Origin: Acidobacteriaceae bacterium
Lineage (GTDB): Bacteria; Acidobacteriota; Terriglobia; Terriglobales; Acidobacteriaceae
Direction: 5' to 3'
NCBI GenBank assembly: GCA_003154055.1
Contig: PMCH01000363.1
Span: forward strand, 7,032-46,643
DNA: 39,612 nucleotides
Part shown: in pieces, positions 1-9,030 of the stretch
Position numbering within the stretch: the first letter of the stretch is position 1
How the letters are laid out: each line of letters begins with the position of its first letter
Made by a program: the position numbers and the translations under genes
The notes under the pieces: generated by a model
The model's database searches: none
Told to the model about the DNA's origin: nothing
The model's input: the letters and a program-made list of their open reading frames with translations, nothing else

Positions 1-4
1 GGGA

Positions 5-3000
5 ATGAAAAGACTGCAGTTCTGCCTTGCAGTGTTCGCTCTTTTGGCTCTGACCTGTAGCGCATTTGCGCAGATTCAGAACGGCCAGTTTACTGGCACC
101 GTGACCGATCCAACCGGCGCCGCCATCGCGAACGCGAAGATCACGGTTACAAACCCAGCGACCAACCTGAACGTTTCGACAGCCACGAACGCGAGCGGCA
201 ACTACACCGTGAAGGAACTTCCCGTCGGCAGTTACAAGCTGACCGTAGAGGCACCGGGTTTCAAGACGGTCTCGAACACCAACGTGCCCATTAACGCCGG
301 CACCATCGCCCACGTCGACTTCAAGATGACGATGGGCCAGCAGAGAGAAGTGATCGAAGTGAGCGGCGAAGTGGCGCAGGTGAACACGGAAGATTCCAAG
401 TTGGCCAACACTGTCAGCGCCACACAGGTAGAGAACCTGCCGCTGAATGGCCGCAACATTTACGACCTGATCCAGTTGGCGCCGGGCGCAGTCAACGTGC
501 GCGGCGTGGTTTCAGAGGGCGGGGCTAACACGGTGGTAAACGGACTTCGCGAGAACTTCAACGGGTTCCTTATCAACGGTTCCTCGAATAAGGGTCTGAG
601 CGGCGGAGCGATCACGCAGCCGATCGAAGACACCGTGCAGGAATTCCAGCAGCTGACCCTGAATATGTCGGCTCAATACGGCAACAGCGCCGGTTCGATG
701 ACCAACCTGGTGACCAAGTCGGGCACCAATGGATATCACGGCAGCGGCTGGTGGTTTAATCGTAACGATTGGTTTGACGCCAACACCTTCTTCGGCAACC
801 AGACGGAAACGCCGCGCCAGGCTCTGCGCTTCAATCAGTTTGGCGGAACCTTCGGCGGTCCGATCATCAAGGACAAGCTGTTCTTCTTCTTGTCGTATCA
901 GGACAGCCGTTTCCGCGAGTCCAGTCCTCCGACCGTGGTCTCGGTAGAGTCCCCCGAATGGCGCCAAGCGGTCATCGACGGTGTGCCGAATTCAACGGCG
1001 GCCCTGCTGTACAACAATTTTGCGCCGACGGTAATAGGAGCTCCTGTCGATGCCGGCCCCGGCATCGACCCCGACCCCAATTTTCACGGTACGAACCTCG
1101 ACACCTACACGGGCGGTAACTACACCAAGTACCTGTGCGGGGACGGCCAGAACGCTTTCATTTCGCAGCGGCTAGCTCCGCTGATCGGCGTAACGGCTAA
1201 CGATCAAGCCGCCATGTCAGCCGCCGAATGCGTCAATATCCCGGCTATCCAAGACGGGACCTTTCCTCGCACGGGCGTTAATATCCTCAACAATACGATT
1301 GCCATCAACGGATCACAAAACCAGACCTACACCGGTTCCGGCAATCTCTTCAATGGCTGGGAACTGGGCGGGAAGATCGATTGGAACCCGACTTCGAAGG
1401 ATCGTATATCTTACGCGATGAACTGGAATCGTCTGACGGACAGCTTCGGCTTCCCGAACACGTCGAGCAACAGCAATGGTCGCGGACCGGGCTTCCGTAA
1501 TCCTGCAAAAGCAAAATCTCCGAATGGTCAGTTGAGCTGGGTCCACACCTTCAGCCCGAAAGTACTCAACCAGGTAACCGTGGGGTACGCACTGAACATC
1601 ACCGGTGACGTCACTACGGCTCTTCCGGGTGTACCGGACATCCGCTTCGACGACGGTTCGATGGGATTCGGATCATATTCCGGCTATCCCCAGGTGTTCC
1701 ACGAGAACATCTATTCGTACTCGGATATGGTTTCGATCTCGCACGGAAAGCACAACTTCAAAGCAGGTGTGGATTTCCGCCGGAACATCGAAAACAGCGA
1801 GTTCAACGTGGCTCGTCCGTCGTATTACTTCAAGGATTTCCTGGACTTCGCGGCCGACGCTCCGTACACGCAGTCAGCCGGCGTGGACCCGGGAATCCTT
1901 GACGGTGGGGGCGCCCGCCTTTCGAGCAACATTCGCCATTGGCGGAACCTGGAGATGGGGGCATATTTCCAGGACGACTGGAAGGTCACGCAACGTCTGA
2001 CCCTGAACCTGGGCATGCGTTACGACCTGTACAAGCGCCACAACGAGTTGAACAACCAGGTCACGACATTCATCAAGGGTCCGGGCAGCAACTTCATCGA
2101 CAATATTTCCACGGGTGCGGGACAGATCAGGGACGCTAACATCGCTGCTGGACTCGAGGGTTGCGACACTCCTGAACAGATTGCTCAAGCGCAGTTGGCT
2201 GGCGTTTGCGGACCGGGCGGCTTCCAGACGGCAAAATCGCTCGGCAAGGGTGATCACAACAATTTTGGGCCCAGCGTCGGGTTCGCGTGGGATATCTTCG
2301 GCGATGCCAAGACTGCCCTTCGCGGCGGCTTTGGCGTGGCTTATGAAGGCACGCTCTACAACCCGCTTTCCAACTCCCGTTGGAACCTGCCGTTCTACTC
2401 GTTCAACAGCGCTTCCAACTTCCTGGACGGCGACGTCAACACGGTTATTTACGGGCCGTATACCTGCGACGGAACCTGCCTGCCGGACAACTCCGCCACG
2501 CCGACCTACCTTGGCGCAGCGACTAATCCCGGGCAGGGAACTGGCGCACAGGCTGTTGGGAACCTGACCGGCTGGGATGGTCAGAATCCGAACCTCGCGA
2601 CTCTAACCGGAATTGTTTTCCCGGAAGGCATCCGCGACCCCTACGTCTACAACTTCTTCCTGGGCGTTCAGCGGGAGATCATGCCTAAGCTGATTGTCGA
2701 GGCTAACTATGTGGGAACCGCTGGGCACAAGCTGTTCCGCGCGCAGAACATAAACCGCGTTCCGGGTGAAAAGTTACCTGAAGGCACTTGCGCAGTAGAC
2801 AACTTCGGGCGGACGCTGTGCAGCCAGATCTCGGACGTCAACCCTGCCGGGCGTTTGAATCCGAACTTCGGCACGCTGCGTGTCTGGCAGAACGTGGTTA
2901 ATTCGAACTACAACGCACTACAGCTCTCGTTGAAAAAGCAGGCCAGTCACGGCATCACCTTCAACCTGAACTACACCTTAGGTCACGCTATCGATGGCGG

Positions 3001-3778
3001 CTCAACCTGGCACAGTGGCTCGACCAGTTCGAACGGCGCTGGCGCTGGCGAGGGTTATACGACAGACGTAACTATGCCTCAACTGGATCGCGGCAACGCC
3101 ATCTTCGACATCCGGCAACGCCTGGTGGCGAACTACGTGTGGGAACTGCCGTGGTTCAAGGAGCAACACGGCGTCATTGGGCACATCCTGGGCGGCTGGC
3201 AGTACAACGGGATCATCTCGTGGCAGACTGGTGCGCACTGGGAGCCGTGGACCTTCACTAACGGCGGCTCTCCTCAGGGAACGATTATCAATAGTGCTGG
3301 CACGGAGTGTACACAAAACGACATCAACGCCGGAGACTGCCGCAACACCGGCGGCGATTACAACTTGGACGGGGTACGAAACGATCGTCCGAACGTAGCC
3401 GCCAAGAATTTCAACCCGGGCCATGACGGCTGGGCGAATGGTTGGGGATCGGACTACACGTTCAAGGGGAATGGCAGCAGCCCCAACGGGTTCTTCTCTT
3501 CCCCCTGCCTCGGTTGCGTAGGTAACATGGGGCGGAACACGTTTGTCGGTCCGAGCTTCACTTCCTGGGAGACCTCTTTGTTCAAGAACATCAAGATCAC
3601 GGAGAGGGTTAACATGCAGTTCCGTGCGGAGGCGTTCAACATTCTCAACCACACGAACTTCCAGTTGCCGGGTGCGGGCGGAGCTACCAACATGCGCACC
3701 AATTCGGGGAGTTTTGGTCAGGCTGGCGGCACCTTCAATCCGCGGAACCTGCAGTTCGGGTTGAAGATTCGCTTCTAG
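5..3778 (+). CDS. Oar-like TonB-dependent outer-membrane receptor with carboxypeptidase-regulatory-like domain
   Basis: 1,257-residue outer-membrane protein of the Oar/TonB-dependent receptor type expanded in Acidobacteriota, probably importing a large oligomeric or glycan-derived substrate. Residues 1-22 form a signal peptide ending SAFAQ. Residues about 25-110 are a CarboxypepD_reg-like beta-sandwich (GTVTDPTGAAIANAKITV). Residues about 115-240 are plug-like, including LPLNGRNIYDLIQLAPG. The rest is a long beta-barrel rich in Asn, Gly and aromatic residues, ending in LKIRF; a terminal Phe is usual for barrel proteins. The ATG lies 5 bases into the window, but the signal peptide starts directly there, so the gene looks complete. 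It is followed by a hairpin terminator and a TPR protein gene. The substrate cannot be read from the sequence. Confidence 0.92.
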   Translation: MKRLQFCLAVFALLALTCSAFAQIQNGQFTGTVTDPTGAAIANAKITVTNPATNLNVSTATNASGNYTVKELPVGSYKLTVEAPGFKTVSNTNVPINAGTIAHVDFKMTMGQQREVIEVSGEVAQVNTEDSKLANTVSATQVENLPLNGRNIYDLIQLAPGAVNVRGVVSEGGANTVVNGLRENFNGFLINGSSNKGLSGGAITQPIEDTVQEFQQLTLNMSAQYGNSAGSMTNLVTKSGTNGYHGSGWWFNRNDWFDANTFFGNQTETPRQALRFNQFGGTFGGPIIKDKLFFFLSYQDSRFRESSPPTVVSVESPEWRQAVIDGVPNSTAALLYNNFAPTVIGAPVDAGPGIDPDPNFHGTNLDTYTGGNYTKYLCGDGQNAFISQRLAPLIGVTANDQAAMSAAECVNIPAIQDGTFPRTGVNILNNTIAINGSQNQTYTGSGNLFNGWELGGKIDWNPTSKDRISYAMNWNRLTDSFGFPNTSSNSNGRGPGFRNPAKAKSPNGQLSWVHTFSPKVLNQVTVGYALNITGDVTTALPGVPDIRFDDGSMGFGSYSGYPQVFHENIYSYSDMVSISHGKHNFKAGVDFRRNIENSEFNVARPSYYFKDFLDFAADAPYTQSAGVDPGILDGGGARLSSNIRHWRNLEMGAYFQDDWKVTQRLTLNLGMRYDLYKRHNELNNQVTTFIKGPGSNFIDNISTGAGQIRDANIAAGLEGCDTPEQIAQAQLAGVCGPGGFQTAKSLGKGDHNNFGPSVGFAWDIFGDAKTALRGGFGVAYEGTLYNPLSNSRWNLPFYSFNSASNFLDGDVNTVIYGPYTCDGTCLPDNSATPTYLGAATNPGQGTGAQAVGNLTGWDGQNPNLATLTGIVFPEGIRDPYVYNFFLGVQREIMPKLIVEANYVGTAGHKLFRAQNINRVPGEKLPEGTCAVDNFGRTLCSQISDVNPAGRLNPNFGTLRVWQNVVNSNYNALQLSLKKQASHGITFNLNYTLGHAIDGGSTWHSGSTSSNGAGAGEGYTTDVTMPQLDRGNAIFDIRQRLVANYVWELPWFKEQHGVIGHILGGWQYNGIISWQTGAHWEPWTFTNGGSPQGTIINSAGTECTQNDINAGDCRNTGGDYNLDGVRNDRPNVAAKNFNPGHDGWANGWGSDYTFKGNGSSPNGFFSSPCLGCVGNMGRNTFVGPSFTSWETSLFKNIKITERVNMQFRAEAFNILNHTNFQLPGAGGATNMRTNSGSFGQAGGTFNPRNLQFGLKIRF

Positions 3779-3795
3779 GTGGGGTTGTTCTTCCG

Positions 3796-3825
3796 GGGGT
3801 CTGTTCCTTTGCGGGAACGGACCCC
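3796..3825 (+). terminator. Hairpin terminator after the TonB receptor gene
   Basis: GGGGTCTGTTCC (3796-3807) pairs with GGAACGGACCCC (3814-3825) around a six-base loop: 12 pairs, one of them T:G. A moderately T-rich tail (TTCATTATTT) follows. It lies 18 bases past the receptor stop codon. Confidence 0.6.
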
Positions 3826-3846
3826 TTCATTATTTGGCGGGGCAAC

Positions 3847-4869
3847 ATGAAAAGTCGTTCGCACACATCCGTCCTGTTGGCTCCGGCCCTCCTTCTTCTC
3901 ACCATTCTCACAGTTCCTTCGCATATTTGCGCACAGGCCACAAGCGGGAGTGTACTCGGCGAGGTGCGCGTCAGTCCGGGTAACCCCATCTCCAAACCTA
4001 TCCTCGTGACCCTGCAGGGACGCGGCACCATAGTCGGACAGGCGTACACCGACGAAGAGGGACACTTCTTCTTCAACAATCTCCCCGGGAACGTCTACCA
4101 CATCGTCATCAACGAGGACGGCTATGATCCCGTGAACGAGCAGGTGGTCAGCGATCCGGAAACTTCTCCCATGCGGCTGGTGAATATTTATCTGGTCCCG
4201 CACAATGCGGAGAAGTCACGTGACACTGCCGTTGCCGGTGAGAATGCCTACCTGACCAACGAAGCCGAATACGGGAAGGTCTATCCGAAAGACGCCATAA
4301 GGGAATTCAAGGCAGGCAAAAAGGCTGATCAGAAGGGCAAAGTCGACGAAGCCATCCACCACTACGAAAAGGCCGTCTCTCTGGCGCCCACGTTCTACAT
4401 GGCGCGCAATAACTTGGGAACGCTGTATCTTGGCAAGGCCGATTACACAGCTGCCCAGGGGCAATTTGACAAGGTGATCGGCACGAACCCAAATGACGTA
4501 AGCGCGTATTTCAACCTGGCGAATCTTTATCTTTTGCAGAACCGTTACGATGACGCAGAGCGGTTCGTCGAGAAGGGACTCAGCAAACAATCCAGCTCAG
4601 CGTTCGGTAATTTCCTGCGTGGCTCACTTTATGCCCGGACTGGCAATACCCACCAAGCGGAGGCTTCCCTTCGGCGTTCGCTCGAGCTTGACCCCAAGAT
4701 GGCGCAGACCCACTTGGCGCTGGTGAACTTATTCATGCAGGAAAAGCGCAGCGCCGACGCGATTGCGGAGCTGAAGACCTTTCTGAAGGAATTTCCGGAG
4801 CACCAATTTGCTCCCAAGGCACGTGACGTTCTGAACCGCCTGGAAAACTTGGGCGCGCAACCGAATTAG
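3847..4869 (+). CDS. Exported TPR protein with N-terminal carboxypeptidase-regulatory-like domain
   Basis: 340 residues. A signal peptide (about 1-30, ending HICAQA) is followed by a short beta-sandwich like CarboxypepD_reg (about 33-120; GQAYTDEEGHFFFNNLPGNVYHIVI). About five tetratricopeptide repeats then run from about 150 to 330 (AIHHYEKAVSLAPTFYMARN is typical). TPRs are protein-binding scaffolds, so this is probably a periplasmic or envelope adaptor. It follows the receptor gene by 68 bases with a hairpin between. It ends only 5 bases from the convergent sulfatase-like gene. The partner protein is unknown. Confidence 0.85.
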   Translation: MKSRSHTSVLLAPALLLLTILTVPSHICAQATSGSVLGEVRVSPGNPISKPILVTLQGRGTIVGQAYTDEEGHFFFNNLPGNVYHIVINEDGYDPVNEQVVSDPETSPMRLVNIYLVPHNAEKSRDTAVAGENAYLTNEAEYGKVYPKDAIREFKAGKKADQKGKVDEAIHHYEKAVSLAPTFYMARNNLGTLYLGKADYTAAQGQFDKVIGTNPNDVSAYFNLANLYLLQNRYDDAERFVEKGLSKQSSSAFGNFLRGSLYARTGNTHQAEASLRRSLELDPKMAQTHLALVNLFMQEKRSADAIAELKTFLKEFPEHQFAPKARDVLNRLENLGAQPN

Positions 4870-4874
4870 CATAG

Positions 4875-6992
4875 TCAGCGACCGTGGCCTGGCACAAAAC
4901 GGCAGAGCTTGTCGTCGAGCCGACATGCTTGATCGTATTCTTTCCCCGCTTGTTCGGCGCGCCCCAGGCGCTGATACGCGAATCCCAGATTGAGGTGCGC
5001 TTCTGCGTAGTCAGGATCGAGCTTGAGTGCGCGCTGGTACGTGGCGACCGCCTTCTGTAGGCGGTCAGTCCGACTGTAAGAGATTCCCAGAAAATTGAAG
5101 AGCGGTGCCTCGTCCAAGCCAAGGTCGGCGGCCTTTCCCAGATGCTCAGCGGCTTCTGAATAATTCTGCTGCTGAAATTGGAGCATGCCCAAATCGCGAC
5201 GAACAGGGGCGAAGTTGGGCTGAATCGTAATAGCTTTCTCGTAGGCGCGAACGGCTGCCGGTTTGTCCGTCCGTGATTCCAGGTGGCCGAGTTCATACCA
5301 CACCCGGTAATTCTGGGAATTGAATTTCAGGGCCCGATCAAGCCATTGCCGCGCCTCTGAGGGATTCCCCAGTTTGTCCAGAGCGCGTGCCAGGCCTGTC
5401 ATGGCCTGATCGAAATTCGGATTCAATTCGAGACACTTCTTCAGTTCGGTCGCCGCTTCCTCCCAGTTCTGACGGCGGAGAGCGGTCTCTCCCAGCAGGA
5501 ACGCGACGATGTAGATATCCGGGTCCTTCTCACGCACGGCGGCGAGCAGGGCCTTCGCCTTTTCATCATCTCCGATCTGGAAGGCATCGGTAGCTTTCAG
5601 AATTGCGTTGAATTCCCAGAGTTTCTCTTTCGGATCTGCCTGCCCGCTGCCGACGACTGCGTCACCCACCGGCGAGTGATAGGCCATGTACCCGAGGGCG
5701 CGCAGTTTTTCGGCGGCATCGGGGTTTAGCTTGGCGTCGGTCACAGCGGACGTTTTCGCCGCGAACGGATTTACCTTCAATCTCTGTTGCAGCTTTCCTT
5801 CTAAGACTGCGACGGTTGCAGTCTGCTCTCCGGCGCGGTTTGTCTTTTCTTCGGGATCAGCGACCATGTCATACAGTTCCGGTTGCGGCGCCTCAATGTA
5901 GTGGTATCGGCCTGTTTCCAGCGCGCGCAGAGGACTCCACCCGAAGGAACTGAAAGGATAGAAAGTCTCGCTGTACGCCGCGTCTCTGGCGCCAGCGGCG
6001 GCAAACATGCTCGGCGTTTGAAACTGGGTTTGAATCGAATCCTTCACACCAGCGAGTTGCAATAGTGACGGAGCCACCGCCGCGGTTTCGACGGGATCGC
6101 GGCGACGCTGTGCCTGAATGCCGCTCCCAGCAGGCGGTTTCACGATCAGTGGAACGTGCACAGTGGCGTTGTACACGAAGAATCCGTGCTCATCCTCGCC
6201 GTGTTCGCCCAACGATTCGCCATGATCGCTAAGCGCCACGATCACAGAGGAGTCGTAAAGCTTGTTCTGCTTGAGCCAGGCCATCAGCCTGCCGAGTTCG
6301 TGATCGGCGTACGCGATCTCGCCGTCATATGGATGGCTGCGGTACTCGCTGCGGTAAGGCTCCGGCGGATCATACGGGCTGTGCGGGTCGTACAGGTGCA
6401 GCCAGAGGAAGAACGGCCGCCGTGGAGTTTTCTTCAGCCACGCGATGGCATGGTCTATGCTTTCTTCGGCGCGGCGATCCACCAGCCCGATGTCCTTCTT
6501 CTGGAAGGTCTCTGCCGAAAAAGCGTCGTCGTAGAAATCGAATCCGCGTCCCAACCCCCAACTGCGATCGAGCACAAACGCGCTCACCACCGCGCCCGTC
6601 GCATAGCCTGCCTGCTTGAAAGACTGTGCCACCGAGCGGAACTGCGGCGCCAGCGGCTGTCCGGTGAAGTCCTGTACGCCGTTCTGAAACGGATACGTAC
6701 CCGTAAGAATTACCGCGTGCGAGGGCCAGGTCAGCGGAACCTGCGAAATGGCGCGCTCAAACACGACGCCGTCCCGCGCGAGTCCATCCAGCGTGGGAGT
6801 CTTGACGGCCTCCGCGCCGTAGCAGCCCACATGGTCGGCGCGCAGCGTGTCGATCGTGATCAGGATGACACTGGGATGTGGGTTCGACTTAGTCGGTGCC
6901 GCTTTCGCTGGAACAGCATTCGCAAGAGGACCCAGGCCCGCGGCCAGTGCGGCAGCCATCACGTGACGAAAAATGGGGGAGCGGTGAACCAT
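4875..6992 (-). CDS. Sulfatase-like hydrolase/transferase fused to TPR repeats (Thr at nucleophile site)
   Basis: 705 residues, alkaline-phosphatase superfamily, sulfatase-like. An N-terminal hydrophobic export signal (1-32) precedes the catalytic domain, with ITIDTLRADHVGCYG (about 45-59) as metal-binding strand and a later SDHGESLGEHGE loop. Where formylglycine sulfatases have C/S-x-P-S-R, this protein reads T88-W-P-S-H. True sulfatase activity is therefore doubtful, and a Thr-dependent phospho-enzyme is possible. About six TPRs fill residues 430-690. The start is ATG at 6992, 4 bases after the stop of the upstream paralogue, with a proper export signal; an upstream extension would only overlap that gene. 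Probably co-transcribed with the upstream paralogue. Confidence 0.85.
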   Translation of the reverse strand: MVHRSPIFRHVMAAALAAGLGPLANAVPAKAAPTKSNPHPSVILITIDTLRADHVGCYGAEAVKTPTLDGLARDGVVFERAISQVPLTWPSHAVILTGTYPFQNGVQDFTGQPLAPQFRSVAQSFKQAGYATGAVVSAFVLDRSWGLGRGFDFYDDAFSAETFQKKDIGLVDRRAEESIDHAIAWLKKTPRRPFFLWLHLYDPHSPYDPPEPYRSEYRSHPYDGEIAYADHELGRLMAWLKQNKLYDSSVIVALSDHGESLGEHGEDEHGFFVYNATVHVPLIVKPPAGSGIQAQRRRDPVETAAVAPSLLQLAGVKDSIQTQFQTPSMFAAAGARDAAYSETFYPFSSFGWSPLRALETGRYHYIEAPQPELYDMVADPEEKTNRAGEQTATVAVLEGKLQQRLKVNPFAAKTSAVTDAKLNPDAAEKLRALGYMAYHSPVGDAVVGSGQADPKEKLWEFNAILKATDAFQIGDDEKAKALLAAVREKDPDIYIVAFLLGETALRRQNWEEAATELKKCLELNPNFDQAMTGLARALDKLGNPSEARQWLDRALKFNSQNYRVWYELGHLESRTDKPAAVRAYEKAITIQPNFAPVRRDLGMLQFQQQNYSEAAEHLGKAADLGLDEAPLFNFLGISYSRTDRLQKAVATYQRALKLDPDYAEAHLNLGFAYQRLGRAEQAGKEYDQACRLDDKLCRFVPGHGR

Positions 6993-6996
6993 GGTT

Positions 6997-8952
6997 CTAT
7001 TGCGGCGACGGCTGTTGCGCCCGGCGCATCTCCTGATCCGCTTCCGCAGCCAGCCCCTTGGCCGCGAGCGCCTTGGAAAGCGACACGTGCATGCTGGGCT
7101 CCTGCGGCGCCAATTCAACCGCCCGGCGCAGCTCTGAAATCGCTTCGTCAACCTTGCCTTGATAGAGCAGAACATCGCCCAGCGCCCGGTGACCGCGCGC
7201 CAGATCGGGATTGATGGTCACGGATCGGCGAAGGGCTTCGACGGCGGGCTCCCACTGCTGCTCTTGTATGTAGGCCACACCCAGATTGTAGGCGGCTTCG
7301 AAGTTTGTGGAATCAAGCTGCAGAGCCCGTTGCAGGCTCACGATCGCAGGATCGAACTGCCCCGCGTGCGCCTGCGCCATTCCCAGATTGAAAATTGCCA
7401 GCGCATAGTCCGGACTCAACTGCACCGCCTTTTGCAGTTCGTCCACCGCTTCGGGGAACATTTTGACGCGATAGTAGTTCTGTCCCTGCAAGTAATGCAC
7501 CGGCACGGATTGCGGCTCAGTCTTTTGCGCGGACTTCAGCTTCTCGATCGACTCGGTAAACCGGCCGTGCTGGCTGTCGGAAATAGCATCCGAGATGAGT
7601 TCGTAAGTCGCCACGCGATCTTTGGGATCGGGCAGATCGCGATTGGTGATGGTCGGGTCGCCGCCCCCGGAAAACCCGGCATACCCCAGAGATTTCAGCC
7701 GTTCCATGAGCGCCGGATCCAGGCCCGTTTTCTCAGCCATCTCTTTGCCAGCGCTGTATTCCCGGATCAGGCCGGCGAGCTTGGCGCGCATTTCATCGCC
7801 CACCGCTTTCTTTTCTGAAAGCAGGTTGTGAACCTCTCCCGGGTCTTTCGCGACATCGTAAAGTTCCGGCCGAGGAGCATCAATAAAGTGGTATTTCGTA
7901 TTTTCCGCCCCCCGCAGTTCGCTCCAATTGAAGTGAAGTCGCGGAAGAAACGTTTCTCCGTAGAGGGTGCGGTCGCGCTCGCCCGCCTTGCCCTGCAGTT
8001 CAGTGAGCAAGCTCTTCCCCTGCGCTTGCGATGGAGACTCCAGCCCGACCTTGGCCAGAATTGTCGGCATCAGATCCACCAGTGACACCGGATTGTCGAA
8101 CGCCTGCCCGCCCGGCTTCCCCGGCAATCGCATGATCAGCGGCACGCGCATGGTGGCGTTGTAAATAAAGAAGCCGTGAGTCTTCTCGCCATGCTCCCCC
8201 AGACTCTCGCCATGATCTCCGCTCAGCACAATCACTGTGTTCTGATAGAGCCCCTTCTCCTTCAGAAAACGCAGCACCCGTCCCAGTTGCTCGTCCGCAA
8301 ATGCAATTTCGCCGTCATACGGCTGCCCGGCATACTCACGCGCATACGGCTCCGGCGGATGGTACGGATAGTGCGGATCGTACATGTGCATCCACAGAAA
8401 GAATTTCTTCCGCGAGTTCTTCCCCAGCCAGTCCAGCGCCACATCGGCGACCACATTTGCCGGACGCTCCATCTCATCCAGGTTCGCTTCGTCCAGACGG
8501 CTGAAGTCGAAGTGGTCATAGTAGAAATCAAATCCTTGATTCAACCCGAATCTGGAATCCAGCACCGCCGCGCCGATCACCGCGCCAGTCGTGTAGCCGG
8601 CCCGCTTCAGCACCGTGGCCAGCGTTGGCTGATCCGCGCTAAGCTTGTTGGCGCTGAAATCGTGCATCCCACTCCGCATCGGATACGTTCCCGTAAGCAT
8701 CGCGCTGTGCGAAGGCAGCGTCACCGGCACCGGCGTGAACGCGCGGTCAAAACGCACTCCGTCCGACGCCAGAGAATCAATGTTTGGAGTCTTGATCTGC
8801 TTGTAGCCGTAGCAACCGACATGGTCGGCCCGCAAAGTATCAATCGTGATCAGGATCACGTTTAGCGCAGGTTTTTCGGGCGTTTGCGCGGCGGACTGAA
8901 GCGCGCTGAGAGCTGCCAGGATGAGGAAAATTCGCCGGAGTTCGCAGAACAT
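6997..8952 (-). CDS. Sulfatase-like hydrolase/transferase fused to TPR repeats, second paralogue
   Basis: 651 residues, clearly paralogous to both neighbours. Signal peptide 1-23 (SALQSAAQT). The catalytic domain starts VILITIDTLRADHVGCYGY (about 32-50). The nucleophile motif reads T78-L-P-S-H instead of C/S-x-P-S-R, and the SGDHGESLGEHGEKTHG metal loop is intact. TPR repeats cover about 450-640. The protein is probably periplasmic or envelope-associated. It is the first gene of a two-gene minus-strand unit and shares a 78-bp divergent upstream region with the third paralogue. The substrate is unknown; a phosphoester or sulfoester of an envelope glycan or lipid is a guess from family and location. 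Confidence 0.86.
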   Translation of the reverse strand: MFCELRRIFLILAALSALQSAAQTPEKPALNVILITIDTLRADHVGCYGYKQIKTPNIDSLASDGVRFDRAFTPVPVTLPSHSAMLTGTYPMRSGMHDFSANKLSADQPTLATVLKRAGYTTGAVIGAAVLDSRFGLNQGFDFYYDHFDFSRLDEANLDEMERPANVVADVALDWLGKNSRKKFFLWMHMYDPHYPYHPPEPYAREYAGQPYDGEIAFADEQLGRVLRFLKEKGLYQNTVIVLSGDHGESLGEHGEKTHGFFIYNATMRVPLIMRLPGKPGGQAFDNPVSLVDLMPTILAKVGLESPSQAQGKSLLTELQGKAGERDRTLYGETFLPRLHFNWSELRGAENTKYHFIDAPRPELYDVAKDPGEVHNLLSEKKAVGDEMRAKLAGLIREYSAGKEMAEKTGLDPALMERLKSLGYAGFSGGGDPTITNRDLPDPKDRVATYELISDAISDSQHGRFTESIEKLKSAQKTEPQSVPVHYLQGQNYYRVKMFPEAVDELQKAVQLSPDYALAIFNLGMAQAHAGQFDPAIVSLQRALQLDSTNFEAAYNLGVAYIQEQQWEPAVEALRRSVTINPDLARGHRALGDVLLYQGKVDEAISELRRAVELAPQEPSMHVSLSKALAAKGLAAEADQEMRRAQQPSPQ

Positions 8953-9030
8953 CGGGGAGTTGTGATTATCTCACGGACGGCGCGGGAAAACCGCTCAACT
9001 CCTGCGAAAACATTGTGATAGGTTAATTTC

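Noticed and set aside
6156..7214. 352-codon plus-strand open frame across two sulfatase-like genes
   Set aside because: Spans the junction of two well-supported minus-strand genes and has no recognisable domain.
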